From contig NC_089422.1 in assembly GCF_013426205.1 (NCBI RefSeq), positions 3,782,001 through 3,846,000 on the forward strand: DNA of 64,000 nt, given 5' to 3'. The stretch comes from Metarhizium brunneum. Its lineage: Eukaryota; Ascomycota; Sordariomycetes; Hypocreales; Clavicipitaceae. Both the position numbers and the translations under genes were made by a program. The notes under the pieces are model-generated. The model was not told the DNA's origin. It saw nothing but the letters and a program-made list of their open reading frames with translations, and searched no databases. This document shows positions 22,443-33,669 of the stretch, one piece after another. Numbering within the stretch: the first letter of the stretch is position 1; each line of letters starts with the position of its first letter.

Positions 22443-23557
22443 TGGGGGGCAGTGAGACTGGCATGGCCTTTTGGGGAAACAATGAAGAATACATTGTTGG
22501 GCGTTCTTTCCTAATAGACGGCTTCTGCTCCTTGGTGTGAGAGCATTAGCAGAACAAACAGAGCCTTTGCTGCCATGGGCTGTAATCGATATGGATGGTG
22601 TCCGAAAACGCATCCGCCTCGTTCTTTTGGAGGAGAAAACCGCAGTTGAGATTCTCTTCAAATCAGCCCGAGTCTCTCGGTCAAGACCGCAGGGGTTCAA
22701 AGGTTCGGATGGATGAGTACAGAAGCAGTTGGGCACTTATATATATATAGTCCACCGTAGCACAGCAGCGTCTGTATGCGTGATGCTCTGTAGTTGCTGT
22801 CTATAATGTCAACTATCAGGATAGTTTAGCGTCTACTTGGCCACGGGGACATGTATCTTGCCACAGACTGCAGTTGCGTCCATCCTGGATCTAGATTAGA
22901 TTCGTCTCTTTGGTGTCAAAACTCAGGAACTGGAGTTGCGCTGTGGCCAAATATTGACCACTTGGGAGCCAATTTAACTTAGCTAGTATATGCTAAGATG
23001 CTTCCGCCAACGCCACCAGAAGTGATAATTGAAGCTATACCAGAGGAGCTGAACGCCGCAAATCGACAAGCCACCACATCTGGGCATCAACTGCCGACCC
23101 GCGGGATAATGTTGGGCCACGGATGGGCCTCGACAACGCCCCTAGTTGAGGGGGTTTTCTAAAAAAGGCATCGATTTCTCACGGGGCAAAGATGCAGATG
23201 CTCAGGCGAGTTGACTGGTTCGTCCACTTGTGTCACGTCAGCACCGGTCCATAATATACGGAGTGTCGGAACTGATAACGCGCCACATTCAGTAGACGCA
23301 GGCCTCACTGCAGGTCCACCAATGGATTGACGGCACGGTTTAATGGGCCAGCCAAGGCCGATTTTTGGCACCAGTTGACGGATTGTGGCTTTGTTGCATG
23401 GTGATGTTATGCCAAGGTTGGCGTCAACGGAACCTGCAGAGCGGGGGATATTTAACCAACGCAGGAACACCACGAGTTGCTCACGACGTAACCATTTCCG
23501 CAGACATCGGACCCTGTAACCAATCATTGTTTCGATACATAAAGACACTCGGCAGCA
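22443..23557. other. Intergenic region between P450 and PLP enzyme
   Basis: No gene is seen in 1.1 kb. There is a short TA repeat near 22739-22750. CCGGTCC at about 23244 resembles the CCGGTCC in the GC-rich island upstream of the P450. An ACATAAAG TATA-like stretch lies about 20 bp upstream of the next ATG. Confidence 0.4.
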
Positions 23558-25415
23558 ATGGTTGTTCTCAAGGCAGAGTCCGAATGGGGCTATGCGCCGC
23601 CTCCCCAGACCCCATATAGCATCATCAGCAACATCCCCGGATGGGACATGTTAAAGGGCATCCGTGATGGGGACATGGCTCCATTGGCCAAAGTCGTACA
23701 CATTTATCCTCGGTTGTCGCCGACTCACTATGTCCGCACAGTATGCGACCTCCCCTCCTCGTCTCTATAAACTCCCCAACTGGAATGCTAGACAACGTTT
23801 GGGCATTGCTAATTCGAGCCCGTGAACCATGTAACTAGCTTGCAGGAGGCGTCGCAAAGGCCGTCGGCCTCGAGGGCAAAGGATGCATGGTATACCTCGA
23901 CCCCGTCATGTGGAAATACACAGCCAGCCATGTCTCGCACCAGCAGCGCCGGCAGTTTGCCATCTCCCCCAACAAGTTGATCTTCAAGGCCGTCGACGTG
24001 GCCGGCCACCGCCTCTACGCCGTGCTATTCGAGCCGGAGCACACCAAGGCGCTGATGCTCAGCTGGGGCACGCCGGGCATCGGCCTCTCCATCAGAGGAG
24101 CCGAGCAGCTCCTGGACAAGATTGACACCCTGACCGAGGTGCCCTTTGAGAATGCAGATGCTCCCCCCAAGCCGACCTGGACGCCAGAGGGCCCCTCGCA
24201 CGAGCTGCTGAGACGGCGCATCGTGGAGCTGCTTCAACATGGCGCCATCGATCCGCAAAAGGTCCAGTGTCGATCCAACGACGTTTTCCTCTATCCAAGT
24301 GGCATGGGGGCTGTTTTTACGGCCAAGAACCTGCTGCAGGAGTATCGCCCCGGCTTCGTCAATGTCGAGCTGGGCATCGTGTTCCACAATACTCATGAGC
24401 TCCTGCACGAGGAAAGCCCGGGGGGTTGGAAGCATGCCCCCAAAGTCGATAAGCAGGGGATCGATGACTTGGAAGCGTGGCTTGAGAGCCAAAAGAGCAA
24501 AGGAAGCGGTGCGACGTTTGTAATTGTTGAGTATCCGGGCAATCCAACCCTCGACACCCCCGATTTGCCGCGTCTAAAGCAACTTGTAAGTCGCCCGGTT
24601 CTACTTTTTTTTTCTTTTTTGCCAAAGTCTCCTACTTCATGTCCAACTCTAGACTTACAATCCCTTCCCCCCCTATCTAGTCCGAAAAATATGGCTTCGT
24701 CTTTATCGTCGACGACACCCTAAGCTCCTTCGGCAACGTCGATGTCCTCGCGCAGAGCGACCTACTCCTCACCTCTCTCACCAAGTCCTTCAGCGGCAGG
24801 TCCGACGTGCTCGGCGGATCCATCGTGCTCAATCCCCTCTCGCCTCACTACGCCGAACTATCTAAGCGATTCGCCGCTTCTCACCACAACCAGCTGTTCG
24901 CCGCGGATGCCGAGGTGCTCCTGTCCAACTCCCAAGACTACTTCGAGCGGACGTCGCGCCTCAACGATAACGCCCGTGCCATGGCTGAATTTCTCGGCAA
25001 AACCATCGGCCAACCCGACTCGCCGGTCGTCAACGTCCAGTACCCAAGCCTGCTGCCGAGCAAGGCCAACTACGACGCCTTCAAGCGCCGCAGCACGCCG
25101 GAGCTTCCGACCCCGGGGTACGGGTGTCTCTTGACGGTGGAATTCGACAGTGTCGAGACGGCCAGGGCCTTCTACGATCGCTGCGGCTTCTACCCGTCTC
25201 CCCATCTTGGCGGGCACGTCACAATCATGCTTGCGTATAACATGTTCATGTTTGGCAAGGACAAGGATGAGGCTGCGGCGTTGCGGCCATGCGGCGTCAA
25301 GGAGGAGAGTGTCCGGATATCAGCGGGCTTGGAAGATGCGCAGGACTTGTTGGATACGCTTCAGGACGCTCTCAATGTAGCTATCGAGGTGAAGAAGGGG
25401 AGCAAGACTCAGTAG
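23558..25415 (+). CDS. PLP-dependent cystathionine gamma-synthase-like enzyme
   Basis: Three exons: 23558-23740, 23839-24585, 24681-25415; about 554 residues. The family (Cys/Met metabolism PLP enzymes, PF01053) makes cystathionine or homocysteine by gamma-replacement on an activated homoserine. Visible signatures are LYPSGMGAVF, VEYPGNPTL, FIVDDTLSSFGNVDVL and the PLP-lysine segment TSLTKSFSG (Lys345), then GGSIVLNP. The second exon is opened with an ACTAG acceptor, because this keeps phase and gives GGVAKAVGLEGKGCMVYLDP, as in homologues. The gene is co-oriented with the P450 and synthase, 1.1 kb downstream of the P450. In fungal clusters such paralogues (Fub7 of fusaric acid, LolC of loline) build non-protein amino acids by C-C or C-N bond formation. 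That role here is inference; a housekeeping copy is the alternative. Confidence 0.88.
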
Positions 25416-26233
25416 GTGGGTTAAGGGCCAGACAGCTACATGTCGTTGGAGCCTTTACAAACACCGACAGGCAATTTACCAATAGCGCAACGAGAAACAA
25501 GGCGCCATTTATCTTAGTCTTGATGCACAAAGGCGTGATCCGACAACAATGTAGTTATTGGCACGTATATTCAGACTACCGGTCTGGCGCAGCCGTTGGA
25601 TAACAACTGCTTTTTGTTTTCTTACTGAAAAAGAGCAATTGGTATACTGAAAATAGCATGGCTATAAAATACTGCCATTTCTTACCTTGTTTCAAGGAAT
25701 CCATCAAGTCTCGGGACTAATTGCTCAGTGCTGACGGAATCCTTGCTCATTTCCCACACGCAAATCATAAAGGTGACGTTCAAGTGAATTTTATAATGAG
25801 CAGCTAGAAAGAATAGAGCATTGAAAGAACAAGGCACTTCCTTACTTATTCCCGTATCCCGTTATCAAACCCAATACATCAGCTACCATTACTCACATCA
25901 TCGTTTTGGCAGCGTCCTGTGCGTGCATCAAGCCAACTCAATAGCCCTTCCAGGATACCATATGGCAGCTCGTCTACCAGTCATTCATTCACGTCAAAAT
26001 CTCAGCCTAGCATTTCAACCTACGCGACAAACAATTCACCACGGCAACACCATGTCAACACCATGTCAACACAATAAAAGTAACATGTTTCCAGTGTCTG
26101 TTGCACTGTGTAATATATATTCACTAACTACTAAAATCCTTCCATAGTGTATCTCATCCAAAACGCCATGGCAATGAAACCGAAACCATTAATGCTAGTC
26201 TAGTGGTAAAAGGGTAAAAACAAAACAAGCTTC
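25416..26233. other. Convergent intergenic region
   Basis: This separates the 3' ends of the PLP enzyme (+) and glutamine synthetase (-). It is AT-rich, with no frame worth calling. It marks a plausible right-hand border of the biosynthetic locus. Confidence 0.5.
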
Positions 26234-28241
26234 TCACAACTTGCCGAATATTGAGGTCATGAGGACCCTGGTGACACGGTAAGGATCGGCGTTGGAGGCA
26301 GGTCGGCGATCTTCAAAGTAACCATAGCCCTTGGCGGCAGTTTCCCGTGGGATACGGATAGAGCAGCCACGGTTGGCGACGCCCCAGGAGAACTGATCAA
26401 TGGAGCCAGTCTCGTGGCTTCCGGTGAGACGCTGCTCATTGTCCTCTCCGTACTCCTTGATACACTCGGCGTGGTGAGGCTCGAGCTTCTTGAGAGCATC
26501 CTCAATATGCTTCATTCCACCCTCGGCACGCATCTCTTTCGTCGAGAAGTTACTATGCATACCCTACAGCAAGTTAGCCACAAGCAAAACAACTTGTGTT
26601 TTCCCTCGGGGATTCTTACAGCTCCGTTCCAATTTCCCTTCATAGGCTTGGGATGGAATGAAACCTTGACGCCATAGTCTTCCGCGACGCGAGCGAGCAT
26701 AAATCGAGAAACCCAGAGTTCATCGCCCACTGGAGGTCTGATTAGCATCCATGGCACAACATTGAACAGACAAATGGGTGTACTTACTGTTGATGCCAAC
26801 GCATGGACCGACTTGGTACTCCCACTGACCGGGCATCACCTCAGCATTGGTGCCCGAGATGTGGATTCCAGCGTAGAGGCAGGCCTTGTAGTGTGAGTCG
26901 ACAATGTCTCGCATAACAACCTTGCCGCTGCCAACACCGCAGTAGTAAGGACCCTGGCTATAAGGCTGTTAGTGTGCATGTCCTTCAAAAGCTACTAGTT
27001 TTCACAAGCGCGGTGCAACATACGGAGCAGGGAAGCCGCCAATGGGCCAGCCGAAAGGGCGGTCATCGTGATCTAGGAGGGTATACTCCTGCTCGAGGCC
27101 GAACCAGGGGTCGTGGTCGGCATAAGCCTCCATAGCCTTGTTGCACTCATAACGGAAGTTGAACTTGTTGGGAGTGCCGTCGGCGTTCCAGCACTCAGCC
27201 AGGACGATGATGTTGGGAGAGCCGCGGAAGGGGTCGGGGAAGATGGCGCAGGGACGCAGGTAGACGTCAGAGTTCTCGCCGGGGGCCTGATCGGTGGAGG
27301 AGCCGTCAAAGTTCCAGACAGGGAGGTCTTCAGGCTTGTACTCCTTCTCATCGAGGGTCTATCGCGATCGGGCACGGTTAGCTTCTGCGATTCTGTACTC
27401 GGCATGACTTGATGCGATCTGCAATATGCTGTACGTCATAGGGTATCACACATGGGCTGGGGCAGTCCACACGCCGCCGCACACGGCACCGAGGGCCCCC
27501 GAAGCCCGGACACCGATTGGTCCGCTCGGCCGGTGCCAGTGGGGATAATCTCGGGGTGACGCTGATGCGGGGTGGCTTTCTTATTCTGAGCGTGGCTGAG
27601 GGGCGCAGAGTCGCCTGCCTCGCCGCAGCGCCAGGCGTGTGGCTCAGCTCAGACTCTAGAGTCAACAAAGCGCCCCCCGTCTCGGCCTCGTGTGACCCGG
27701 AAACAGCCACTCGCAGCGCCAGGATTCCACGCCGCCGCCCAGAGAAAAGTAGAATGTGCAAAATGCTGACGGAACAAGTCGGGACCTGGCAAGCCACAAG
27801 GGCATTTGCGTCGTGTGCAGGCAAAATTGCAGGCAGGGGTTGGCCAGAGATAAGGGAGGCGGAGGATAGTTGTCATTGATTGACTGGGGTCGCTGGGGCT
27901 CGAACTCACCCTCGATTTTGATCGAGTCTCGCCGTTAGCATCGACCCAGACGTATTCGGCCATGATGGAGCCCTTTTGGTCGAGCTTGAGGTATTTGTTG
28001 AGCTGGAAAAGGCAGAGCGGTCAGCATATTTGCAGTTCGGTTTCGAGGCCGAAAGAAGAAGAAGAAGAAAACGTACAGTCTCCGTTCGGGAGGACAAAAC
28101 TTCTCGATTCGCCTGGTAATAGCAGCGCAGTTAGCAATCTGGAGTGGTTGTTTTGTGCCTGCATGCAGGGTTTCTGGCAGCGCTCCTATTGGACGAAAGC
28201 GAGGCAGCGCAACGGCAGCACTTTGAAGATAGACTTACCAT
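26234..28241 (-). CDS. Glutamine synthetase
   Basis: Seven exons on the minus strand: 28241-28239, 28112-28077, 28002-27910, 27358-27024, 26957-26788, 26729-26620, 26563-26234; about 358 residues, the normal eukaryotic GSII length. It joins glutamate and ammonia with ATP to give glutamine in the cytosol. Visible motifs are [20 protein letters not shown] at the start, [15 protein letters not shown], the ATP-binding [17 protein letters not shown], and [11 protein letters not shown] with the C-terminal [17 protein letters not shown]. The first coding exon holds only the ATG; the second encodes [12 protein letters not shown]. The third intron is 551 bp, far longer than others here. A GATA-type site lies upstream (28637-28642). 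The tiny first exons are the least certain part. Confidence 0.95.
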
Positions 28242-28636
28242 AGTTGCGGTGTTTTGTGGGTAGTGTGTAAAGAAGCAGAGCAACAACGGACAAAAAAAAC
28301 CGATTCAATGCCTTTGTGTAGCAAAGAGCATATACAGCTGGGTATCAGGGGGAGCTGCAAACACAACCAGATGTGGGATGAATTAATTCGGACGGGTGTT
28401 CCTGAAATCGTCAAAACCTGGGGCGGCGAGTCTTTTATGTATCCAGGCGCAACGAGCCACCGAACCAAGGCGAGCGAGCGTCCAGAGGTCGGTATCGCAG
28501 GAAACCATTTCAAGCACTCCGTAATGCAAAAAAGTCTTATCCACACCCCCTCCCCTCAAAAGGACTAGGCAGGTCGCGGGGGGCGCCAATTGACCACGAA
28601 GCGCCTGCAACGGCGAGGGACTTGCGACGAGGTATA

Positions 28637-28650
28637 GATAAGGAAAGATA
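28637..28650. promoter_or_regulatory. GATA-type sites upstream of glutamine synthetase
   Basis: GATAAG (28637-28642) and GATAC (28647-28651) lie about 400 bp upstream of the glutamine synthetase start. Nitrogen regulators of the AreA/NIT2 type bind GATA cores and are known to control ammonia-assimilation genes. The sites are short and could occur by chance. Confidence 0.3.
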
Positions 28651-29028
28651 CAAAGACGCAGTGGCTTGGTCGCTGGTTCCGGTGCTGGGCCGTGAGTGGG
28701 CGCCGCCGTGTGTTCGCCGCAACAAGCCCCAAAGAGTCCACCAATTTGGGTCGTGTCATTGGCCTTTGTCGACAATTGGGAGGCCCCACGACGGGGGGAG
28801 GCCTGGGACGCGCCTGGGACACACCCGGAGCCTGCCCTTCGGAGAGGGCGACGGGACTAGCTGTGTCGTGTGTGTACTGTTGGGATCGGAGTACTTGGAG
28901 TACTTTGCGCTGGGGTACAGTACCTCGGTTCTTGCCCTGCGAACGGAGGGGCAGTGGGGACTCGTCAAGTTCCGTCAAAGACTCAGTGGCGCGCTGGCTG
29001 CAATCGTCCAGCCCTGGGCGCGCTCACA

Positions 29029-29056
29029 GCCCTGAAAGCCCTGAAAAGCCCTGAAA
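29029..29056. repeat. Short tandem repeat of GCCCTGAAA
   Basis: Three units of GCCCTGAAA lie end to end, the last two separated by an extra A. No function is apparent. Confidence 0.5.
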
Positions 29057-32000
29057 CGCTTCGCGACGTGGCGTGCTGCCCAGCAAGAGACGGACATGGA
29101 ACATCGATGTCGACTTGAACATGTCAACTGGTCGATGGACCTCTGGGACTGTGCTCTGCCCGTCTGCGGCTTCGGCCATCAGATGGATAGATAGTCTGGG
29201 GAAACGGCCTCGGGTTATCAGGAGAATACAAGTGGCCAGTCAAAGCCATCGCTGACCAGTCGTGCTGACGCTATTACAATTGATATTGTGCCAAGCGGGA
29301 TGACAGTGTACGGTATGTGCAACGCATCATTGATGCTCCAAACCGTTCATGGTCAAATCGTGAAGCCAAGGCCCTGGCAGCAGTCATTGATTCGTCTCCA
29401 ACAAAGGCGCGACACTCTCTTCGCTCTATGACTCGTAACAGGCCTATGACACACGCTTGCACGCCCTTCCACGGTACTATTTGCCAACAGTTTGCCAGGG
29501 TTCGCCTGCTGTTCACTATCTCTCTTGGCGGTCCGACGTTTGTGTGGCCTGGCCAGAGAAGGGCTTCCAGAGGACCAGAGTGCTACATACATCATGTCGA
29601 TATGTACAGGACTGACACTGCAGGGCATTCGCGGGTAGCGACGGCGCGCGTAAACCAAGGGTCCAGACGCATCTCGAGAAACATTGAAGAGACATGGACG
29701 GGAACCTGGGCCATGGCACAAATAACATCGACGACGTAGGCCAAGCTGATCCGTGCAAATGCGCTGCTATCCGTCAGGCTACATGTTGCACGTTATGACT
29801 GATAGGTTTCCCATTTACACTTAAAAGCAAACTTGCATACATGCCGCCTGCATCAAGGTTATGGTGGTAACCATTGGTGTGCGGCCCGGGCTTGCTGTGT
29901 GTTGCAGTGACCAGACAGCAGACAGCCCCCGAGGACACTGCTTGAAAGGGGGCTGGACTGGACCTTGTGTGTCATTGACCCGACAAGATTGACCAGACGT
30001 CACCTATTGACCGTATTACACCGACCGTTGAAGCGACTTCCATTTTGCCTGCCCAGACACAGTACAGTGGCGATGTACCTCGCTTACAGTTTTGGGCGGC
30101 CGGTACATGCACGTGCTTTTTTGCTGGCGTTTAAAGCAAATGGCGGGGTGGCGTTGGACCGCCGTTTTCCTCTCAGTTGCTCTTTTTCCCTGTGCCAAGA
30201 ATCAGACTGGCCCCAAGGTGTCACATCGATGGGCACTATTGATGCAGTGCTCTGGCCATCATGAAGCAATTTTGTTCCTTTGCAATTTGTCTTACGCTCA
30301 AATGCAACATGGCCAAAGGGACTTGAGTCGTCGAATGCCTTCAGTCGTCATTGTTGGGGTATGACAAAACAGACCAGTTGACATCGGGAAAAGAATCGAC
30401 ATTGAATACCCACGCGCCCCGCTCAGTCTACTGTGGTCACTCACGCTGACATCAACAATGGATGCGCCTCAAACCGGTTTTCCATAGTTTTCCAGATTAA
30501 TCCAATTCAAACACTGCACGGCAATCGTCATGCCTACCGAATTCGAGCGGGCGTGACCTCACTTGCAGACTTTACAAGGGACCCTGTATTTTCGTAATTA
30601 ATACACTGCCGAAGCACTGCTGTGAAATGTCAACTGGTAAATCGCCGCTGGCCCTTGCCTCGTTTGGTCGTTTCTGGACGGCCGCTTTCCAGGCACCCGG
30701 CCGTGTAGCATCGTCAAATATAAGTGGAGTCGACCGGACATGAAATGGCCGAGTTGGCCAGGTGAACCAGCGGCACCTGTGGCGGTGGTGGGCGCTGAAC
30801 GAGCGCCTGGAGGCTGACCTTGCGGACGTTTGGAAGGAGCATGCCGTCTGGCCACAGTAATTGACGCCCAACTCGACGCCTGGTGAGGCTGTGCGCTCCG
30901 TTTTGGACTTGGATTGGTCGGCAACACCTTGCAATGCTATTTTTGACATTACTCCGCCCGTAAACGAGCCGTGATGCGATCAATTGATCCCTCGATACGA
31001 AGCCCCCCAAACCTTCGCTTGTCTTGGGAGGCTGGGCATTGTGGCGCGCGGCCTCACCGTTTGAACCTTCCCGATGTCTTGGCTGTCACCAGACGGTGCA
31101 CATGTGCCCTTCTTTCGTCACGGCGGCCGACGACCATCATCATCAATCTTCAAGTCGAACGCGAACACTATTTCTGGCAACGTCAAGTGCTCCGTACAGT
31201 AACGCTCCTCTCCCACACCCTCTCTCGCTGCAACCTGCGCCGACTCGGCACCCCTCGGAATGATTGCGGCAGGCACCGAATGTTCCTTTTTGTTACCTTG
31301 CATCAACAACACCCGTCTCAAAGCCTGGCTCGTCTCCGGACACAAGTGCCCCAGCCCGGCCAGCAAAAGCCGGGGGTTGCAGGAACCTTGGCAATTTCCA
31401 TCTCCGGGGCGGAACAGACACCGTCTTGGCTCAGAACGGCGGCACACGACACTCGACTCTTCAATGTTTGGCTCTGGGCGCTCCCGCACATGTCATTCTT
31501 CATCGGGCATGTGAGAGCAGATGCCACAAGTTAATAATTGACCCTTTCGCTCCATTCCTGCCGCTTAGCCCAGCAGCCGCATTTGAGTTTTCCTACGCAC
31601 CACATGCAGGGCTAAAACCACACCATGAGACACCGTTACGGCCGTCAGCCTGCGCAATCTGGGGAGGCGCGCCCCAGACCTACGTTCCTATGCCATCAGC
31701 CTTGCAACCGCGCTCCTTCAGGTCCCCCAACAAAATCCAATCACGTAACTTGCACACCGAGCCTATCCAATCTCGGCTTGTCGGAAACAACCACGCCTGT
31801 CCTTACTTACTTTGGGAATTTTTTCTTGTCTCTCTTCCCAACCGGCCCTTTGGCTCCATTGTCGTCGCCGCTAAACCCCAGCCCGGCCAGGCCCCTGGTT
31901 TCCCCCCAAGCATGTCAAGTCAACACTTGTGCACCTTATCGTCGAACGCTGATTCGCCAAAAAGCACCAGACATCATCTCCATGTCCCCGCATACATACA

Positions 32001-33669
32001 AAAAAGGCTTGCACTTTCGCGAGCTTAAGCGTTTGATATTGTCTGTGTGCTTTGTAGAATTTTGGCGCGATTTTTTAGCTGTGTGCAGGAACCCTACGAA
32101 ATCACTCGACATGGTACTAGTCGATCCAAAACGGATCTTTTCGGAGCATCGCGGGTTGACGAAAACAACCTTATGGGGAATTTTTAATTTTCATGTTTTT
32201 TTAACACTGAATCTTGGTCCTATTTCCGCTCATGCGTACTGTGACCCGATCGTGGGTTTCACATCACCACACAAGTCACTCTCCATGCAGCGCGACTCAG
32301 GAAGCCAGATGTTCTCCTTTTCTTCTTTGGTTTGAACCACTGATGCCCTGCATTTGTTGCGGCTTTTTTTTCGGCGATGCATCGTGTTGTGATGTGTGAC
32401 GCCACGAATATACATACATGGCATAGCTTCTTGTCTTGTCTCGGCATCAAGAGCCCGATTGACGGCCACCCTTTGAGGTGAAATAAATCGCTCGAAACAG
32501 TGACATTGCTACGATGAGATTCCTTGCACATACGTATCTCCTAGTTTCTAAATTACCCGACAAGTCCTAGAGCGCTGGACGGGATCTTCAAACGCTTGTG
32601 GTGGTGCTTGTAGATTCGCCGACCAGCCGTGCCTTGCGCATTCCCGATCTGCGCAAAGCGAAAAGGCAAGAGCAGACACAATTGATACGCCCCCCCGCAT
32701 ACATACAATAATATCGCACCCCTCCATATGGGTCAGACCCTGTTTCCTGCCCGCCCCAGAGAACGCTAGCCCCTCCCCTTTTACGCTTTTTTGGCGTAGA
32801 TCCATTCATCCTATCCGTATTACAACACAGAATGACAGCTCCTGATTTCCAGACACGTCAATTGGCAAACGCGTCCGTCCCCAATCTTTGACGATGGAGG
32901 GAGGTTGTAATCAGAAGCAATCTAAGAGGAGGATGATTCTTCACCCAGTGCTATTTTCTCCCCTTCCCCCAATTTTTCTCTCCTTGGCTCTCCCTGGCTC
33001 TCCCGATCCCGGACCGAGGGATCTCGAGGAGCTAACGTGCGACCAGAAACTTTGCGGAGCCTTGGGGATCCTCCGGCTGGCTACTGATAAAGTCTATTTT
33101 ACCTGTGATGTGATTTGTTCACCTTATTTTTCGGTAGTCAGCAGCGTGCGTGAAGTTTCTAACATGTGCTTCACTGCCAAACTCGGTAGTCTGGCGGGCA
33201 TACAATGGAGCTCGTGTGTCAGGCAACAAGTATCTCGGCCCGGGCTGTCGGTTAATCTTCGATCAGGCGGCTACTAGGTCGTTCTGTCTCGAGGGAGGAA
33301 TAGATCAAGTTGGTTCTCTAAGAAGGGGGTGTCTGTCTAAAGTTGTCATCCAAAGGATTCGGCAGAATTGGGCTGAAGAGATGAGCAGCGGCGGGCAAAA
33401 TCGTTCAAATTCAAGCTCGACCTTATCAGTTGCTTCCGATGTTCGGAACACACCCACCCGCCCTTGTGAGTCGAAGTATAAACTTCCCCAGATTCCAGAT
33501 CTGCTCGGCCACCACCTGCTGTACCATAAACGCTGTAGTACTCGCATGCATCCGAACATCCCACGCTGTCCTGCCACGAGTCTTCTAGATGAACATGGCT
33601 TCCTAGTATAGACGCGCACCCGTATGTAAAGGTGGACTTCGTCAACATGTAACCTTCTGATGTTCCATC

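Larger units (their letters stand above)
28242..33669. other. 5.4 kb region without a supportable gene
   Basis: It lies upstream of glutamine synthetase and downstream of the DUF92 gene, both on the minus strand. The longest frames (28565-29035 on both strands, 30971-31534 plus, 31264-32028 plus, 31625-32335 plus) are R/S/P/C-rich, several lack an ATG, and none resembles a family I know. A short direct repeat of GCCCTGAAA lies near 29029-29056. TTGACC/GACCAG words recur around 29970-30010. It may contain the glutamine synthetase promoter, a non-coding transcript or decayed elements; none can be shown. Confidence 0.5.

Noticed and set aside
7247..25415. Swainsonine-type (SwnK) cluster
   Set aside because: SwnK has its NRPS module first, then the PKS; here the PKS precedes C-A-T-R, and the other swn genes are absent.
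25416..28241. Glutamine synthetase as part of the biosynthetic cluster
   Set aside because: It is a full-length, strongly conserved GSII enzyme on the opposite strand; adjacency alone does not support a pathway role.
31264..32335. Two overlapping plus-strand frames of 254 and 236 codons
   Set aside because: The first has no ATG start, both are low-complexity in composition with no recognisable motif, and they overlap in different frames.
32320..32400. GGTTCAAACC B-box-like word on the minus strand
   Set aside because: The flanking sequence does not fold into a tRNA cloverleaf.
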